From positions 1 to 64,000 of the forward strand of contig JAXCGZ010007599.1 in the NCBI GenBank assembly GCA_037179515.1: 64,000 nt of DNA. Direction: 5' to 3'. A program made the position numbers and the translations under genes. Origin of the DNA: Halocaridina rubra. Its lineage: Eukaryota > Arthropoda > Malacostraca > Decapoda > Atyidae. The notes beneath the pieces were generated by a model. That model ran no database searches. It was not told the origin of the DNA and worked only from the letters and a program-made list of their open reading frames with translations. Positions 35,376 to 51,434 of this stretch are shown one piece after another; the first letter of the stretch is position 1; every line of letters begins with the position of its first letter.

Positions 35376-37454
35376 CACCTTGTTCGTTTTTTCTGTGTGT
35401 CTATAATCCGCGAAGCTGGAATAATGCCCCTAAAAAATAATAATAAAAAAATAAGATATTCGCGAATAACGCCCATGCAAAAAATTTCGAAAACATATTT
35501 TTTATTTTAGTAAATAATTGACTGCCTTGGAGGCACTTTTCCGCAATCTTCCCTCCTCTACCGCTTACTGCGATGGGATATTATGAAGATAATGGAGAAA
35601 AAGCATTAAAAACAAACAGCAAACAAATTTTTTATATAATATCATCAGAGAAACAGCGTGCGAGGGTGCATCAGCTGATATGGAAGTGGCAAAACGTTTG
35701 TGGATAAAGGTTTGTTCTCCCGCATCCTCCTTCTCTTCTACCGCTTAATACAATTGAATATTATGAAGAAAATTGAAAAAAGCATTAAGAACAAACAGCA
35801 AACAAACTATCGATATAATATCGTTAGGGAAATAGCATGTAGAGAATATATATATTTCATTTAAGTTTCCCATGTACAGTACAATATACGATTTCTTTGT
35901 AAAGAATTGCATAGTTTTCTTTTTATCTCAGCTGACTTTGTTTACGCTTAGATTTCATGCAGCATGGTTGATATGTAAAAAAGATAGAATAATGTTTAGA
36001 ACCAAGGAATATTAATAATGCAATAATCTTGAAAATTAGATAAACCCCAAATAGAAAGAGCCAAATAGAGTGAGTAAATAAATATTTTATGAGTAAGATA
36101 TTGTGCCTGAATAGTGATAAGCATCAGCTGATACGGAAGTGGTAAAACATATGCCGATAGAGGTTCCTTCTCCCGCATCCTCCTCCTCTTCTACCGCTTA
36201 ATGTAATCGATTATTATGAAAAAAATTGAAAAAAAGCATTAAGAACAAACAGCAAACAAATTTTCGATATAATGTCGTCAGGAAAATACTGTGCGAGGGT
36301 GCATCAGCTGATATGGAAGTGCCATAACATTTGCCGATAGAGGTTTGTGCTCCCGCATCCTCCTCCTCTTCTAACGCTTAATGTGATTGAATATTATGAA
36401 GAAAATTGAAAAAAAAGCATTTAGAACAGACAGCAAACAAATTTTCAATATAATATCGTCAGGAAAATAGCGTGTAAGGATGCATCAGCTGATACGGAAG
36501 TGACAAAACGTTTGTGGATAGAGGCTCGTCCTCTCGCATCCTCTTCTTCTACCGCTTCATGCGATTGAATATTATGAAGAAAAGAGAAAAAACATTAAGA
36601 ACAAACAGCAAACAAACTTTCGATATAATACCGTCAGGGAAATAGCGCATAGAGAATATATATATATTTCATTTAAGTTTCCCATGTACAGTATGATATA
36701 CATTTTCTTTATAACGAATTGATACTTTTTTTTTTCTCTCAGCTGACTTTGTTTACGTTTAGATTTTGTGCAGCATGGTCGATATGTAAAGAAGATAGAA
36801 TAATGTTTAGAACCAAGGAATATTTATAATACTATAATATTAAAAATTAGATAAACCCCAAAAAGAGTGAGTAAATAAATATTTTATGAGTAAGATATTG
36901 CACCTGAATAGTGATAAGCATCAACTGATATGGAAGCGGCAAAACGTTTGACAATAGAGGTTCGTTCTCCCGCATCCTCCTCCTCTTCTACCGCTTAATG
37001 CGATCGAATATTATGAAGAAAATTTAAAAAACATTAAGAAAAAACAGCAAACAAACTTTCGAAATAATATCGTCAGGGAAATACCGTGCGAGGGTGCATC
37101 AGCTGATACGGAGGCGGCAAAGCGTTTGCATCCTCGTGCTCAACGCTACAATGCACATTCCAGTGTATGCCTGTTGCCCACCACATAATAGAGTATATTA
37201 ATTTGTTTACTGTACAGTAAATCTGTATCTTTTATGCTGTACACTATTTGCATGTTAATATAAATAACTACAGGTCTTTCTGCTTTGCTATGTACTTATA
37301 AAATATGTTTTACTTATCTTATATCTCTGGTATAGTGTGTCTATGGACGATTGTGGAACGTATCAATGCCCATTACCATTGTTTCGTATGGAAAATTACT
37401 ACAATACGTGGCACTTCTGAGAACCTATCTTGACGTTATTCTAAGAATTAGGTG
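35376..37454 (+). mobile_element. Tigger-type element, 'CACCTTGTTC...AGGTG' ends, carrying 180-bp arrays
   Basis: Begins CACCTTGTTCGTTTTTTCTG after TA (35,374-35,375) and ends AAGAATTAGGTG before TA (37,455-37,456). The nested element at 58,552-60,192 has the same ends, and a right end of the same type is at 48,416. The interior is mostly 180-bp repeat units plus two copies of a ~265-283-bp spacer. No transposase domain remains. TA flanks and TTTATxCGCGA-type termini support pogo/Tigger. Confidence 0.7.
35560..37130 (+). repeat. 180-bp units in a higher-order repeat with a ~270-bp spacer
   Basis: GCATCAGCTGATA landmarks occur at 35,668, 36,121, 36,301, 36,482, 36,918 (one change) and 37,098. 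A spacer starting AGAGAATATATATATTTCATTT and ending GAATAGTGATAA sits at ~35,840-36,120 and again at ~36,654-36,917. The block from 36,121 to 36,918 is 797 bp, so units plus spacer were duplicated together. Confidence 0.85.
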
Positions 37455-37456
37455 TA

Positions 37457-38955
37457 CAGCGTTCCTTCGATTATAGCAAAGGTTCGGTTCCGGGACCCGG
37501 CGTGAGACAGGAATTTCGCGGAGTAGGATTACCCTATATGTACATAGATATTTTAATTTATTTTTACGTTTACACCGTATAAACTGTATAAACCCTCCCT
37601 GTACTGTTAACAAACCACACTTTACTTCATAAATAACAGCATGCAAGCGTAAATTTATATGACATACTCATGTACATAGGTATTTTACATTTATTTTTAC
37701 GTTTACTGTATAAACCCTCCCTGCACTGTTAAAAAAACACCCTTTACTTTATAAATAATAGAATGCAACGTAAATTTATATGTACGTGATAGGTAAACTT
37801 ACCGTGAATGAGGTGGTAATGATGTTTGTTGACCCCAGAGGAAATTATTCCGCAGCCAATAACAGCTTTACGGCTGTTATTCATTGAGGCCAAAATAGTG
37901 GCCGACTTATCTATGAGTTTCACCTTATCTGTTATGGTTAACATCTTCCTTTGCCGCTTAGGCTCACTACCAAAAGCCTTAGAAGATGAAGGATGCTTGG
38001 GAGGCATTGCAGAGGTTGAAAAAGTGAAGAAAATAAATCACAAGCACAACGTATTAGTAAGCACAACGTGAACGGCGCACATGTGAGTTAGACTGAACGA
38101 GTGAAGCGAGACATGGAAGATGGTGCAAGCCTTTGTCCGAAACGCTGATACCGGTATCGTATTTTACATGGTGAAATTCTGTTAGTATTTATGTTTTTTA
38201 CTATTTTTTACTGTTTTATTATTCTTAGGCTAAGAAATACGTTTCTTTATCAATAAAATCATGAAACTAATGGAAATTTTAATATATATACTAGCTCATG
38301 TAGGTGCGGCCCCAATACATTGTACTCTATCAGACAGTATTTCACATGATGCATTACTGTGAGTTATATATCTAAATTTAAGTTTTTTACAATTTTTTAC
38401 TGTTTTATTACTCTTAAACTAGGAAATACTTGTTTTTTCAATAAAATAATGAAAATCTCAATATGTACTATCTCACGTAGGTTCGACCCTTTTCGTTTTC
38501 CGAAACACTGATACCGGTATCGTATTTTACATGGTGCAATACTGTTAGTATTTATGTTTTTTACTAATTTTTACTGTTTTATTATTCTTAGGCTAAGAAA
38601 TACGTTTTTTTTATCAATAAAATCATGAAACTACTGAAAATTTTAATATATATGCTAGCTCACATTGGTGCGACCCCAATACATTGTACACTATCGGACA
38701 GTATTTCACATATATCTAAATTTATGTTTTTTACTATTTTTTACTGTTTTATTATTCGTAGGCTGGGAAATAAATCTTTTTTATCAATTAAATAATGAAT
38801 TTTTTTTTCAATAAAAAAAATGAAAATACTGAAATTTTTATTTTTTTAATATTTTAATATTTTTGCATATATCCCCCCCCCAAAAAATATGCCAAGAAAA
38901 ATCGCAATACAGTGAATTCGCGAGGCAAGAAACACGATAGAGCGAAGGATAACTG
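37457..38955 (-). mobile_element. Non-autonomous Tigger1-like element (1,499 bp)
   Basis: Ends CAGCGTTCCTTCGATTATAG (37,457) and AGAGCGAAGGATAACTG (to 38,955), each next to TA. The minus strand keeps the start of a transposase (M at 38,007: EPKRQRKMLTITDKVKLIDK, a CENP-B-type helix-turn-helix) that then runs out through an internal deletion. Upstream of that start lies a region of ~360-bp tandem subrepeats (CGCTGATACCGGTATCG at 38,140 and 38,505). Same structure as 61,364-62,853 in opposite orientation. Confidence 0.85.
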
Positions 38956-38966
38956 TATATAATATA

Positions 38967-39735
38967 CAGTGGTCACCCCAACCCACGAACACCTAAACCC
39001 ACGAACAAAATATTGAACAAATTTTGACCCCAACTCACAAACAAAATCCAACCCAAGAACACAAATGTGCTGGCCAAGCCACCATGTGTCCCAATCGCCT
39101 GCTCTCAGTTCTGCATTGGTGCCCACGCTGTGTGGTTTGTTCATTATCTAGTCATAGTTTTTGCTTTATTTTCCATTGTTTTACCTTTCATATAGACCAT
39201 TCTATGGCTCCTAAGAAAGTTAAAAGTGTTTGTGATATTGGGGACTCTCCTTCCAAAAATTAGTCCACCTCCTCCTCCTCCTCCACCACCATCCATATAT
39301 GCCAGCAACAATTATGCACAAAGGTAAATAGAGTACTGTTTCTTACCTACATTATTGTTTTTTACCTACAGTATGTACTCTTTCCTACTGTATTTGTTAT
39401 TTGAGGAAGAATGTAGTAACTTTTTCTGAGTGTTGGACTTTGCTATTTTATACTAGGTATCAACTAGTGTACACTGTATACCTTAATATGTACATGTTTT
39501 ACTTTAATAGAGTAGAATTTCTTTCTATTATTAATGCAATTTTCTTTTTACAGATGAAAAACATTTAACCTGTATTATATTTCATGTTTTTAGTGACTAA
39601 AAATTTTTAAAATGAATATTTATTGTGACCAGGAATGGATTAATTGAATTTACATGCTTTTCAATGTGAAAAATAAATCCAACCTAAGAACAGTTTTGGG
39701 GAATAGATTAAGTTCGTGGGTTGGGGTCAACACTC
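38967..39735 (+). mobile_element. Second Tigger MITE type, 'CAGTGGTCACCCCAACCC' ends (769 bp)
   Basis: CAGTGGTCACCCCAACCCAC (38,967) is matched by GTGGGTTGGGGTCAACACTC (to 39,735), with TA on both sides (38,965-38,966 and 39,736-39,737). A 19-codon frame at 39,204-39,263 (MAPKKVKSVCDIGDSPSKN) resembles the first residues of Tigger transposases and stops at once, so this is an internally deleted derivative of an autonomous element. Confidence 0.85.
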
Positions 39736-39839
39736 TAATGGTAAATTAATTCAATGTGCGCGGTTAAACGAACGAGAAAAAATGAAGCTCTGAGAGGAAG
39801 AAGGTCTGGTCTGCCACTTGGCCATTTTAGAGATATGTT

Positions 39840-40020
39840 CATCCATCCATATACTAAAGCCGTATTCTCCCTTATAAGGGGGGTTGCTGAGTAAAAAAGA
39901 AAATACTCTGACCTTTTGTGGGAAGTAAATACAAAGAAGGGATTCCCAGTCTCCTCACTCTGCCCCATTTAGTCGACTTTTATGACACACAGGGAACTTG
40001 GAAGAAGTATTCTTACCCCC
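39840..40020 (-). repeat. SINE-like fragment sharing a module with the RTE-like LINE
   Basis: Contains TTATAAGGGGGGTTGCTGAG and TTTAGTCGACTTTTATGACAC, matching in order the inverted copy at 52,471-52,640 and, for the GTCGTAA...CGACTAAA part, the 5' end of the RTE-like LINE at ~31,945-31,980. Likely a non-autonomous partner or 5' fragment of an RTE-like element. Confidence 0.55.
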
Positions 40021-40277
40021 CTTCCTAAGTCTGAAAATTATTAAGCATAGTAAAGTAATATGCAATCTTTTATCATACTTGCCAACACAAGCCATTAGAA
40101 AACTACGGTGGTTTATTTACAAAATGATACAAAACCTGTATTCATTATAGTAACATACAGTGAGTTGTAGTTGTGACTCAAAACACAATAACTTATATTA
40201 GAATAATATACAGTAAGGGTGCAAATTACTTGAATATTGAACAGTCTTTGAGGCATGTACAACAGGGTATTCCCCAG

Positions 40278-41550
<1,273 letters not shown>

Positions 41551-41586
41551 AAAAAAAAAAAAAAAAAAAAAAAGCGATACAGTGAG

Positions 41587-41727
41587 AATGCGAATCTACG
41601 GTATTACCAAGCCAATTTTCACCAATTTCCCTTCTGAACCTAAATTTATCAAGCTTAAATCCATTACCCATTACGAGTTCTGGTTTGATCATGACTTTTT
41701 AAAACTTTATTAATTATCATCCTTGTG
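41587..41727 (-). pseudogene. LINE C-terminal fragment (second CR1/L2-like family)
   Basis: Matches the minus-strand blocks at 47,660-47,960 and 59,400-59,760 (GAGTTCTGGTTTGATCATGA and the preceding TTGAAGGGAAATTGG-type sequence, read in reverse). Only the part coding for the last ~45 residues is left. It abuts the left-truncated foldback F2. Confidence 0.6.
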
Positions 41728-41845
41728 ATGACCTGTCAGATGTGAAGTGATTATAAAAGATGTGTAATGAATATCCAGCTCTCTGCTGGGTTTTAATATC
41801 CCTCTGCATTACTCTCATGATGTCTATTCCAAAATTCTCCTTAGA

Positions 41846-41924
<79 letters not shown>

Positions 41925-41983
41925 TTTAACAATAATATTCTTTGATGATGATTGTGGAGATAATAATAATAATAATAATAATA

Positions 41984-42054
<71 letters not shown>

Positions 42055-42154
42055 TATTATTATTAATATCATTTTTATTACGAATTTGTAATTAAACCAT
42101 TATTTTTACAATAAATAATGTCGCTTTTGTTGAATGAACAAGAGTTAATTAAAG

Positions 42155-42199
<45 letters not shown>

Positions 42200-42329
42200 A
42201 TTCTATTCTACCCAACCCCCCACACTCTCTTTGTCCCAGCCAACTAGGGAGGGGCAGTGTACACAGTTATTAAAGTAAATAAACCAACAGATGTACGAAC
42301 AATGATGAGCCCTTAATAATAAAAATAAA

Positions 42330-42407
<78 letters not shown>

Positions 42408-45400
42408 CTCCACAATCATAATCAAAGGAAAATTATTGTTGCCAATAATAATAATAATAATAATAATTATAATAATAATAATAAGATCTAAGGATAATTA
42501 TTGGAATAGACATCATGAAAGTAATGTAGAGGTATATTAAAACCAAGCAGATAGCTGGAGATTCATTACACATCTATTATAATCCCTTCACATCTGACAG
42601 GTCATTACACTCTCCATCTCTGTTTCTCTTTACAGAACACACTACAATGATGAATTCCCAGCAGAATCACACAGTCGAAACTACAACTATGACTATGGAT
42701 AGCACCCCAATGAAACATGGTAAGAATGTAACATTAGTACATGTGAACGCTCAGTCCCTGCTCGCTCATTTTGAGGATATAATAATGCTAACAAAAGACT
42801 ACAACATAGACATCCTCTGTGTAAGTGAAACTTGGCTTCCTCCTACAACTGAAAATAAATATGTGAATATCCCAGAGTTTAAAATATTTCGCAATGACCA
42901 TGGCCGAGGGGGTGGGGTTTGTATTTATGTTAGAAATTATCTTAGTGCATCAGAAATAACCACAGGTTTAGAAAAAACTGAGGAGCTCGAAGATTTATGG
43001 ATCACTGTGCAGTATCAGAAACTTCCATCTTTCATTGTAGGGTGTGTTTACCGTCACCCTAAAGCACCTACCAGTTCATTCAATCATCTGCTAGAAACAT
43101 TCAGAAATATCTGTGTGCGTCATAAACCCATATACATACTTGGTGATTTTAATGATGACTTGCTCTCAGCAGATAACAAAATGAAAAGGGTGATCAACAC
43201 TGTGAAGTTAACACAAATAGTGACAACACCGACCCGCATAACGCCTAATTCTAGGACTCTTATAGATCTGATAAAAACAAATAAAGTGGAAAGTGTACCC
43301 TATTGGGACGTAGTTCCCTGCCCAATTGCAGACCACGAGCTGAACATTGCTAAACTAAACATAAACAAGCCCAAAAGGAAGCCTCTCGTCAAGACATTCC
43401 AGTGTCTAAAAAATTACTCCCCTGATATCTTTTGTGAAACATTAATCAACAACACAAATGCACTTGATAGAATTAAATACACAGATAACGTCGATTTGCA
43501 GGTTGAGATTCTAACAAAAGTCTTCCTTGAATGCTTAGATAGTTGTGCACCCATTGTAACAAGAAAAATAACCCGCCCCTCAGCCCCATGGCTAACTAAT
43601 GACATCAAAGAGGCAATGCAAATCAGAAATCAAATACAAAAAGAGCTAAAAATGAATAGATATGATATGACTCTCCGAGAACGTTAAAAAACAGAAAAGA
43701 AACGTGTCAGATATCTCATCAGTGTAAGTAAAAAAGACTTTTACAAAAAACAATTTAATGACTCTAGACATGATACAGCAGCAACATGGAAAGTGATAAG
43801 AAGCATGATACCAAATGAAAAGAGTACCTCAGAAAGTTATGAAAATATTACGGAGTTGAAAGACAAAGCAGAAAACTTTAATAACTATTTTGCTAACGTT
43901 GGCAAAAATACATATTAAAAAACTCAAGAAAACATCAACTCAGTGAATATGAGTAATTGCTTAAATGACAATTCTTCCAATGTAAACACAAGAGAGTACT
44001 TCAAGATAAATCCTATCGATTGTGCTACCCTAATTCTTACCATAAAGAGCCTAAGAAACTCTGGCTCTTATGGTTCAGATGGTATGTCATTTCAGTTCAT
44101 CAAAGATGCTCTACCCATGATTGCATCCTATATTCTAACTATTATGAACACTTCCATTGTTACTAAAAAGTTTCCCGACTCTTGGAAAATATCACATGTA
44201 ATACCTCTGCATAAAAAGGGGGACAGAGAAGATGTGACAAACTATCGTCCCATTTCCCTGTTACCCATTTTCTCTAAAATATTAGAAAAACTTGTTGCAT
44301 GCCAACTTATGTCATATTTAGAATCAAACAGACTATTAAGTATTAACCAACATGGTTTCAGACCGAAACTTTCGACGGAAACTGCACTGCTTAAAGTTAC
44401 GAATAGTATATATAATAATATAGATATCAAAAAAATATCTATGCTTGTATTATTGGACTTATCAAAAGCCTTCGACAGTGTAAACCATGAAATTCATTTA
44501 AGTAAATGTACTAACTTAAATATTGATCTAAGCTGGTTTAGCGAGTATCTATCTAATTGTAAACAGTCCATACGTCTTAACAACATTATCTCTGTGCCAA
44601 AATATGTATCATTTGGTGTTCCACAAGGATCAGTACTTGGTCCTATCCTCTTCTCCATTTACGTAAATGATCTATCTTCTTTCATTTCTGACTGTCTAGT
44701 CATACAATATGCAGATGACACTCAACTACTCCTTAGTGGTGATATTAATAATCTCCCAGAGCTAACTTTAAGAGCAGAAAACACTCTGTCAAAAATTAAA
44801 ACCTATTTCCAAGAAATTGGGCTGTTAATTAACGAAAGTAAAACACAGTGCATATTTATTGGTTCAAGGTTCCACATAGCACAAATTCCAGAAAACACAA
44901 CAATTAATTTTTGCGACAATATTATCACACCTAGCAAAACAGTCAAAAACCTAGGAATTCACTTTGATAACCACATGTTGTTTGATTCCCACATAGATAA
45001 AGTATGCAAAAAGTAGAAAAGACAATTTTGAGACTACCACTCGAATAACTGTTGTTGAATCTCTAGTCCTAAGTCACATTAATTACTGCACAACTGTTTG
45101 GAGAGCTACCACTAAGACTCAGATAAACAGAATACAGAAGCTTATTAATTTTGCAGCTCGAGTTGCCCTGGGAGGAATAAGAAAATATGACCTCATCACA
45201 CCAGCTCTCAATAAACTTGGGTGGCTGCGGGCAGAAAATAAGGTCGCTTATGCTATTTATGTTTTTGTATTCAAAATTTGGACCATTATTATCCTAGCTG
45301 GCTATTTGATTTAAAAACAGTCAGGTATATAAGGGGGACCAGCACAAGACAGAGCAGTGAGCTCTTTATTCACAGAACAAACACAGAAGCAGGTTCAAAG

Positions 45401-45867
45401 ATGATCACTATAAAAGGGCCAACACTCTGGAATAATATTTCAGAGCATCTTAAAAATGCATCCTCCTTCACAGCTTTCAAAGGCAAACTAAATAGTTTTC
45501 TTTTGGACAAATAGTTGCTGCTCATTAAGAACTAATTATTCTCATTGTAAGGAAACAAATATGGAAATGATGCCGATAACAACGATCCTGTATCTAGTGG
45601 CATACTTACTACTTTATTATTAGCATTATTGTTAAAATTTTTATTACAGCATTATTATTTTCTATGAATGCTACATTTAATTTAACTATATGTCTAACCC
45701 TTTTATTTATTAGTTTAATTACAAGTCTACTTATAAGTTACTATTAATGTTGAATAACCATTGTAAAAATGGAAATAAATGTTTGTTTGTTAGTTTGTTT
45801 ATTTGTTTGATAAAGGCTGTTTTATTTTATCATTTTTTGGCCCATCCTGGTGTCACAATAATCTTTA
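41728..45867. mobile_element. Foldback element F2, left-truncated and split by a LINE
   Basis: Starts inside the left arm (GACCTGTCAGATGTGAAGTG) and has the same (ATT)n, (CT)n and (AAT)n block order as F1. The right arm runs to TCTCTTTACAG at 42,635 and resumes at GATAAAGGCTGTTTTATTTT (45,809) to ~45,867; F1 and F3 have these two pieces separated by only CCT. The split marks the LINE insertion. Confidence 0.85.
42636..45808 (+). pseudogene. CR1/L2-like LINE (EN-RT), nearly intact frame with few lesions
   Basis: One frame runs from ATG 42,647 with EN motifs VHVNAQSLLAHF, LCVSETWLPP, GRGGGVCIYVRN, ILGDFNDD and IADHEL. It meets a TAA at 43,685 and another at 43,916 and continues in the same frame through the RT: VIPLHKKGDREDVTNYRPIS, QHGFRPKLSTETALL, LLDLSKAFDSVNH (motif A), FGVPQGSVLGPILF (motif B) and IQYADDTQLLL (motif C, ~44,705). 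A frameshift after ~45,010 and another near 45,270 lead into the C-terminal part ending FTAFKGKLNSFLLDK (stop at 45,512). The 3' end is AAATAAATGTTTGTTTGTTA..., a TTTG-type tail. No ORF1 is present, so it is 5'-truncated or from a single-ORF family. A different family from the copies at 1-13.6 kb. Confidence 0.85.
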
Positions 45868-45868
45868 A

Positions 45869-48791
<2,923 letters not shown>

Positions 48792-49196
48792 CATATATAT
48801 ACAGTGATCCCTCGTTTATCGCGGGGGTTCGGTTCCGGGACCGACGGCGATAGGTGAATGTCCGCGAAGTAGGATCACCCTATATGTACATAGGTATTTT
48901 ACATTTATTTTTACGTTTACTGTACAAACCCTCCCTGTACTGTTAACAAACCACCCTTTACTTTATTAAAAACAGCGTGCAAGCGTAAATATATATGAGA
49001 GTGATAGGTAAACTTACCGTGAATGAGGTGGTAGTGACATGGCATCGTCGAGAAGATTGCAGAAGGTCACCGAATGAACCATATTATCATCATGTTCTTG
49101 TGAGAGTTGTTGGAGTGCTTTCATGTGTTCATACAGGGCTGCCAGACGTTCGAGTGTAAGGCCAGGTTCTTCAATTTCCTCGTGGCTTTGTTACGA

Positions 49197-49760
49197 AGTG
49201 AACTGAATACAGTATACAGTACATAGGAAAACCCTTGATAATTAGGAAAAATATGGAAGTGGAGAGGCCAAGTACCCTATCAGTGATGTTTTGAAATACA
49301 GTATACTTTGGACTTTGCACAAACTGGTCTCAATACAGGTCAGTCTTCAGAAATCAAATGTGTTCCTTCTTCTTCTATGATGGAGGTGGATGGCATTGAA
49401 CACTGTGAAAATGACACTAATGCTCCCCCAGTAGACGAAAGCTCTTGTAAATCACACGTTAAAGAAAATATGCAGAAGCCACTCGAAATTAAAGAGGAGT
49501 CTGTTGAGGCAAAGGATATGATACTGATGCTCCCCCAGCAGAGGAAATCTCTTCTAAATCACATATTAAAGAAGATCTGCAGAAGCCGCTTGAATTAAAG
49601 AGGAGTCTGTTAAGGCAAAGGAAATGATACTGATGCTCCCCCAGTAGAGGAAATCTCTTGTAAATCACACGTTAAAAAAGATCTGCAAGAGCCACTTGAA
49701 ATTAAAGAGGGGCCTTTTGAGGCATAGGAGACCGTTATCGAGAGAACCCAATCCCTGCAG
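49197..49760 (+). repeat. Captured coding-like segment with three ~105-bp tandem repeats
   Basis: Three and a bit copies of a unit with ACTGATGCTCCCCCAG(T/C)AGA, TCTTGTAAATCACACGTTAA and CTGCAGAAGCC (starting ~49,413, 49,523 and 49,630) lie in the Tigger element. In frame the first unit reads DTNAPPVDESSCKSHVKE and PLEIKEESVEAK; later units are shifted or carry stops. LEIKEE-type acidic motifs resemble the linker regions of arthropod zinc-finger proteins, and the acidic segment at 19,691-20,056 has a similar style. The source gene is not identified. Confidence 0.6.
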
Positions 49761-49779
49761 CATAACATATTAATAAGCA

Positions 49780-51434
49780 CAATGCGAACTGCGCACATGT
49801 CAGTTAGACTGCAGAAGGTCACCGAACGAACCATATTATCGTCATGTTCCTGCGAGAGTTGTTGGACTGCTTTCACATGTTCATACATGGCTGCCAGATG
49901 TTCGAGTGTAAGGCCAGGCTCTTCAATTTCTTCGTGCGTTTCCTCAAGTTCTTCTTCCTCTTCTTCACTCGCTGATTTTGTCATTTCTTCCAAGTCTTCA
50001 TCAGTCAAAGGCTGCGAGTGGCAGTCAATCAGTTCATTCACGTCTTAGTGAGTCATATCTTTAAAGCCTTCTCCTCCTAATAATGCAGCCAACTTCACAG
50101 CTTTCGCAACTGCCGAGTAATGGACTTCGTCAGGAGCAAATCCCTTGTAGTCGTAGAAAACTTTGGGCCACAACTGCTTCCAACTGGCATTGATTGTGGC
50201 CAGCTTCAGCTCTTTGACTGCATTCTGAATATTTTGAAGGCATGTAGCAATCGTGTACATGCGCCAGTAAGTCTTCATTGAGAATTCTTTGTCCGCATCC
50301 ATGGCTTCAACCAGGTTCGCACTGGCATTTCGTGTGTAGAGGGTCTTGAACGCACGAATAACGCCTTGATCCTAGGCTGAACAGTGACATCGTATTCAGT
50401 GGCAGGAACTCTACTTGAACACCGTTATATTCGAAATTAGTTGCGTGGCCACCAGCATTATCCATCAAAGGAAGGACTTTAAATTCAAGGCTTTTTTTCG
50501 CAAGATAAATTTTGTCCTGAGGGATAAAGCATTGGTAAAACCAGTCATATGTGAGGGTTTTTTGATCCAGGCCTTAGGATTATGCATCCAATACACTGGA
50601 AGCAGATTCTTGTTTTTATTCTTCAAAGCCCTAGGGTTTTTTGACTTTTAGATAAGCCCGGCCTTTAACATGAAGCCCGCAACATTCCCGCACATGATAA
50701 GGGTAACGCGGTCTTTGTGCGCTTTAAATTCCGGGGCTTTAGCTTCTTCCTTGAAGAGAAAAGTGTGTGACGGCATTCTCTTCCAAAATAACCCAGTCTC
50801 ATCCATGTTGAACAATTGCTCAGGAGCATATTCCCCTTCGGCAATAATTTTCTTGAGGTCGTTGTTCACTTGATCTTCTGCTGTAGCTGTATCTGCAGAG
50901 GCAGCTTCGCCATAAACTGCAACGCTCTTTAGGCCAAAGTGCTTTTGAAATTTGGCTTGCAACAAATTATTGTTTCCTCGGTGGAGAATCGCTGGAGGGT
51001 CCTGGTTGTGGGTCGTCGATATCTTCTTCTCTCTCCTCCTCCTCTCCACTGGCACTACTGTCATCGTCGGGTTTGTTTGCAGCGAATGTCTCGTACAGCT
51101 TCTTTGCCTATGTTTGTATGATATTGCTGTCCATGCTGATGTTCTCCTTTCTGCAATCAGCAATCCACAGGGCCAAAGCAGATTCCATCCGCACTATTAT
51201 CTTATTGCGGGGTGTTAAGACCCTCTTTGCTGATTTACTAAAAGAAATAGTCGCTATTTTCCTGATATTTGCCTCGTCCTTTTTGAGGCCAAAATGGCGG
51301 CCGACATCCGCAAACCTTTTTCCTTCTTTCAGCATATCTAACAGTTTCACTTTATCTGTTATGGTTAACATCTTCCTTTGTCACTTAGGCTCACTACCAG
51401 AAGCCTTAGAAGATGAAGGACGTTTGGGAGGCAT
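49780..51434 (-). pseudogene. Tigger1-like transposase, frameshifted
   Basis: From M at 51,434: EPKRQRKMLTITDKVKLLDM and RFADVGRHFGLKKDEANI (CENP-B HTH), then a damaged second DNA-binding part, FGLKSVAVYGEAASAD, NMDETGLFWKRMPSHTF (~50,780), KDRVTLIMCGNVAGFM, and, in other frames, PLMDNAGGHATNFE (~50,460, second catalytic Asp) and DQGVIRAFKTLYTRNAS (~50,370, third Asp region). The C-terminal part is intact for ~200 residues: KTYWRMYTIATCLQNIQNAV, LGGEGFKDMT, ELIDCHSQPLTDEDLEEMTK and an acidic run. Known role: TA-specific cut-and-paste transposition. Frame breaks lie at ~51,110, ~50,645-50,350 and 50,045. Close to Tigger1/JRK-type proteins over the C-terminal half. Confidence 0.85.

Noticed and set aside
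39204..39263. Small secreted or signalling peptide gene
   Set aside because: The 19-codon frame matches the start of Tigger transposases and sits inside a clear TIR-bounded MITE.
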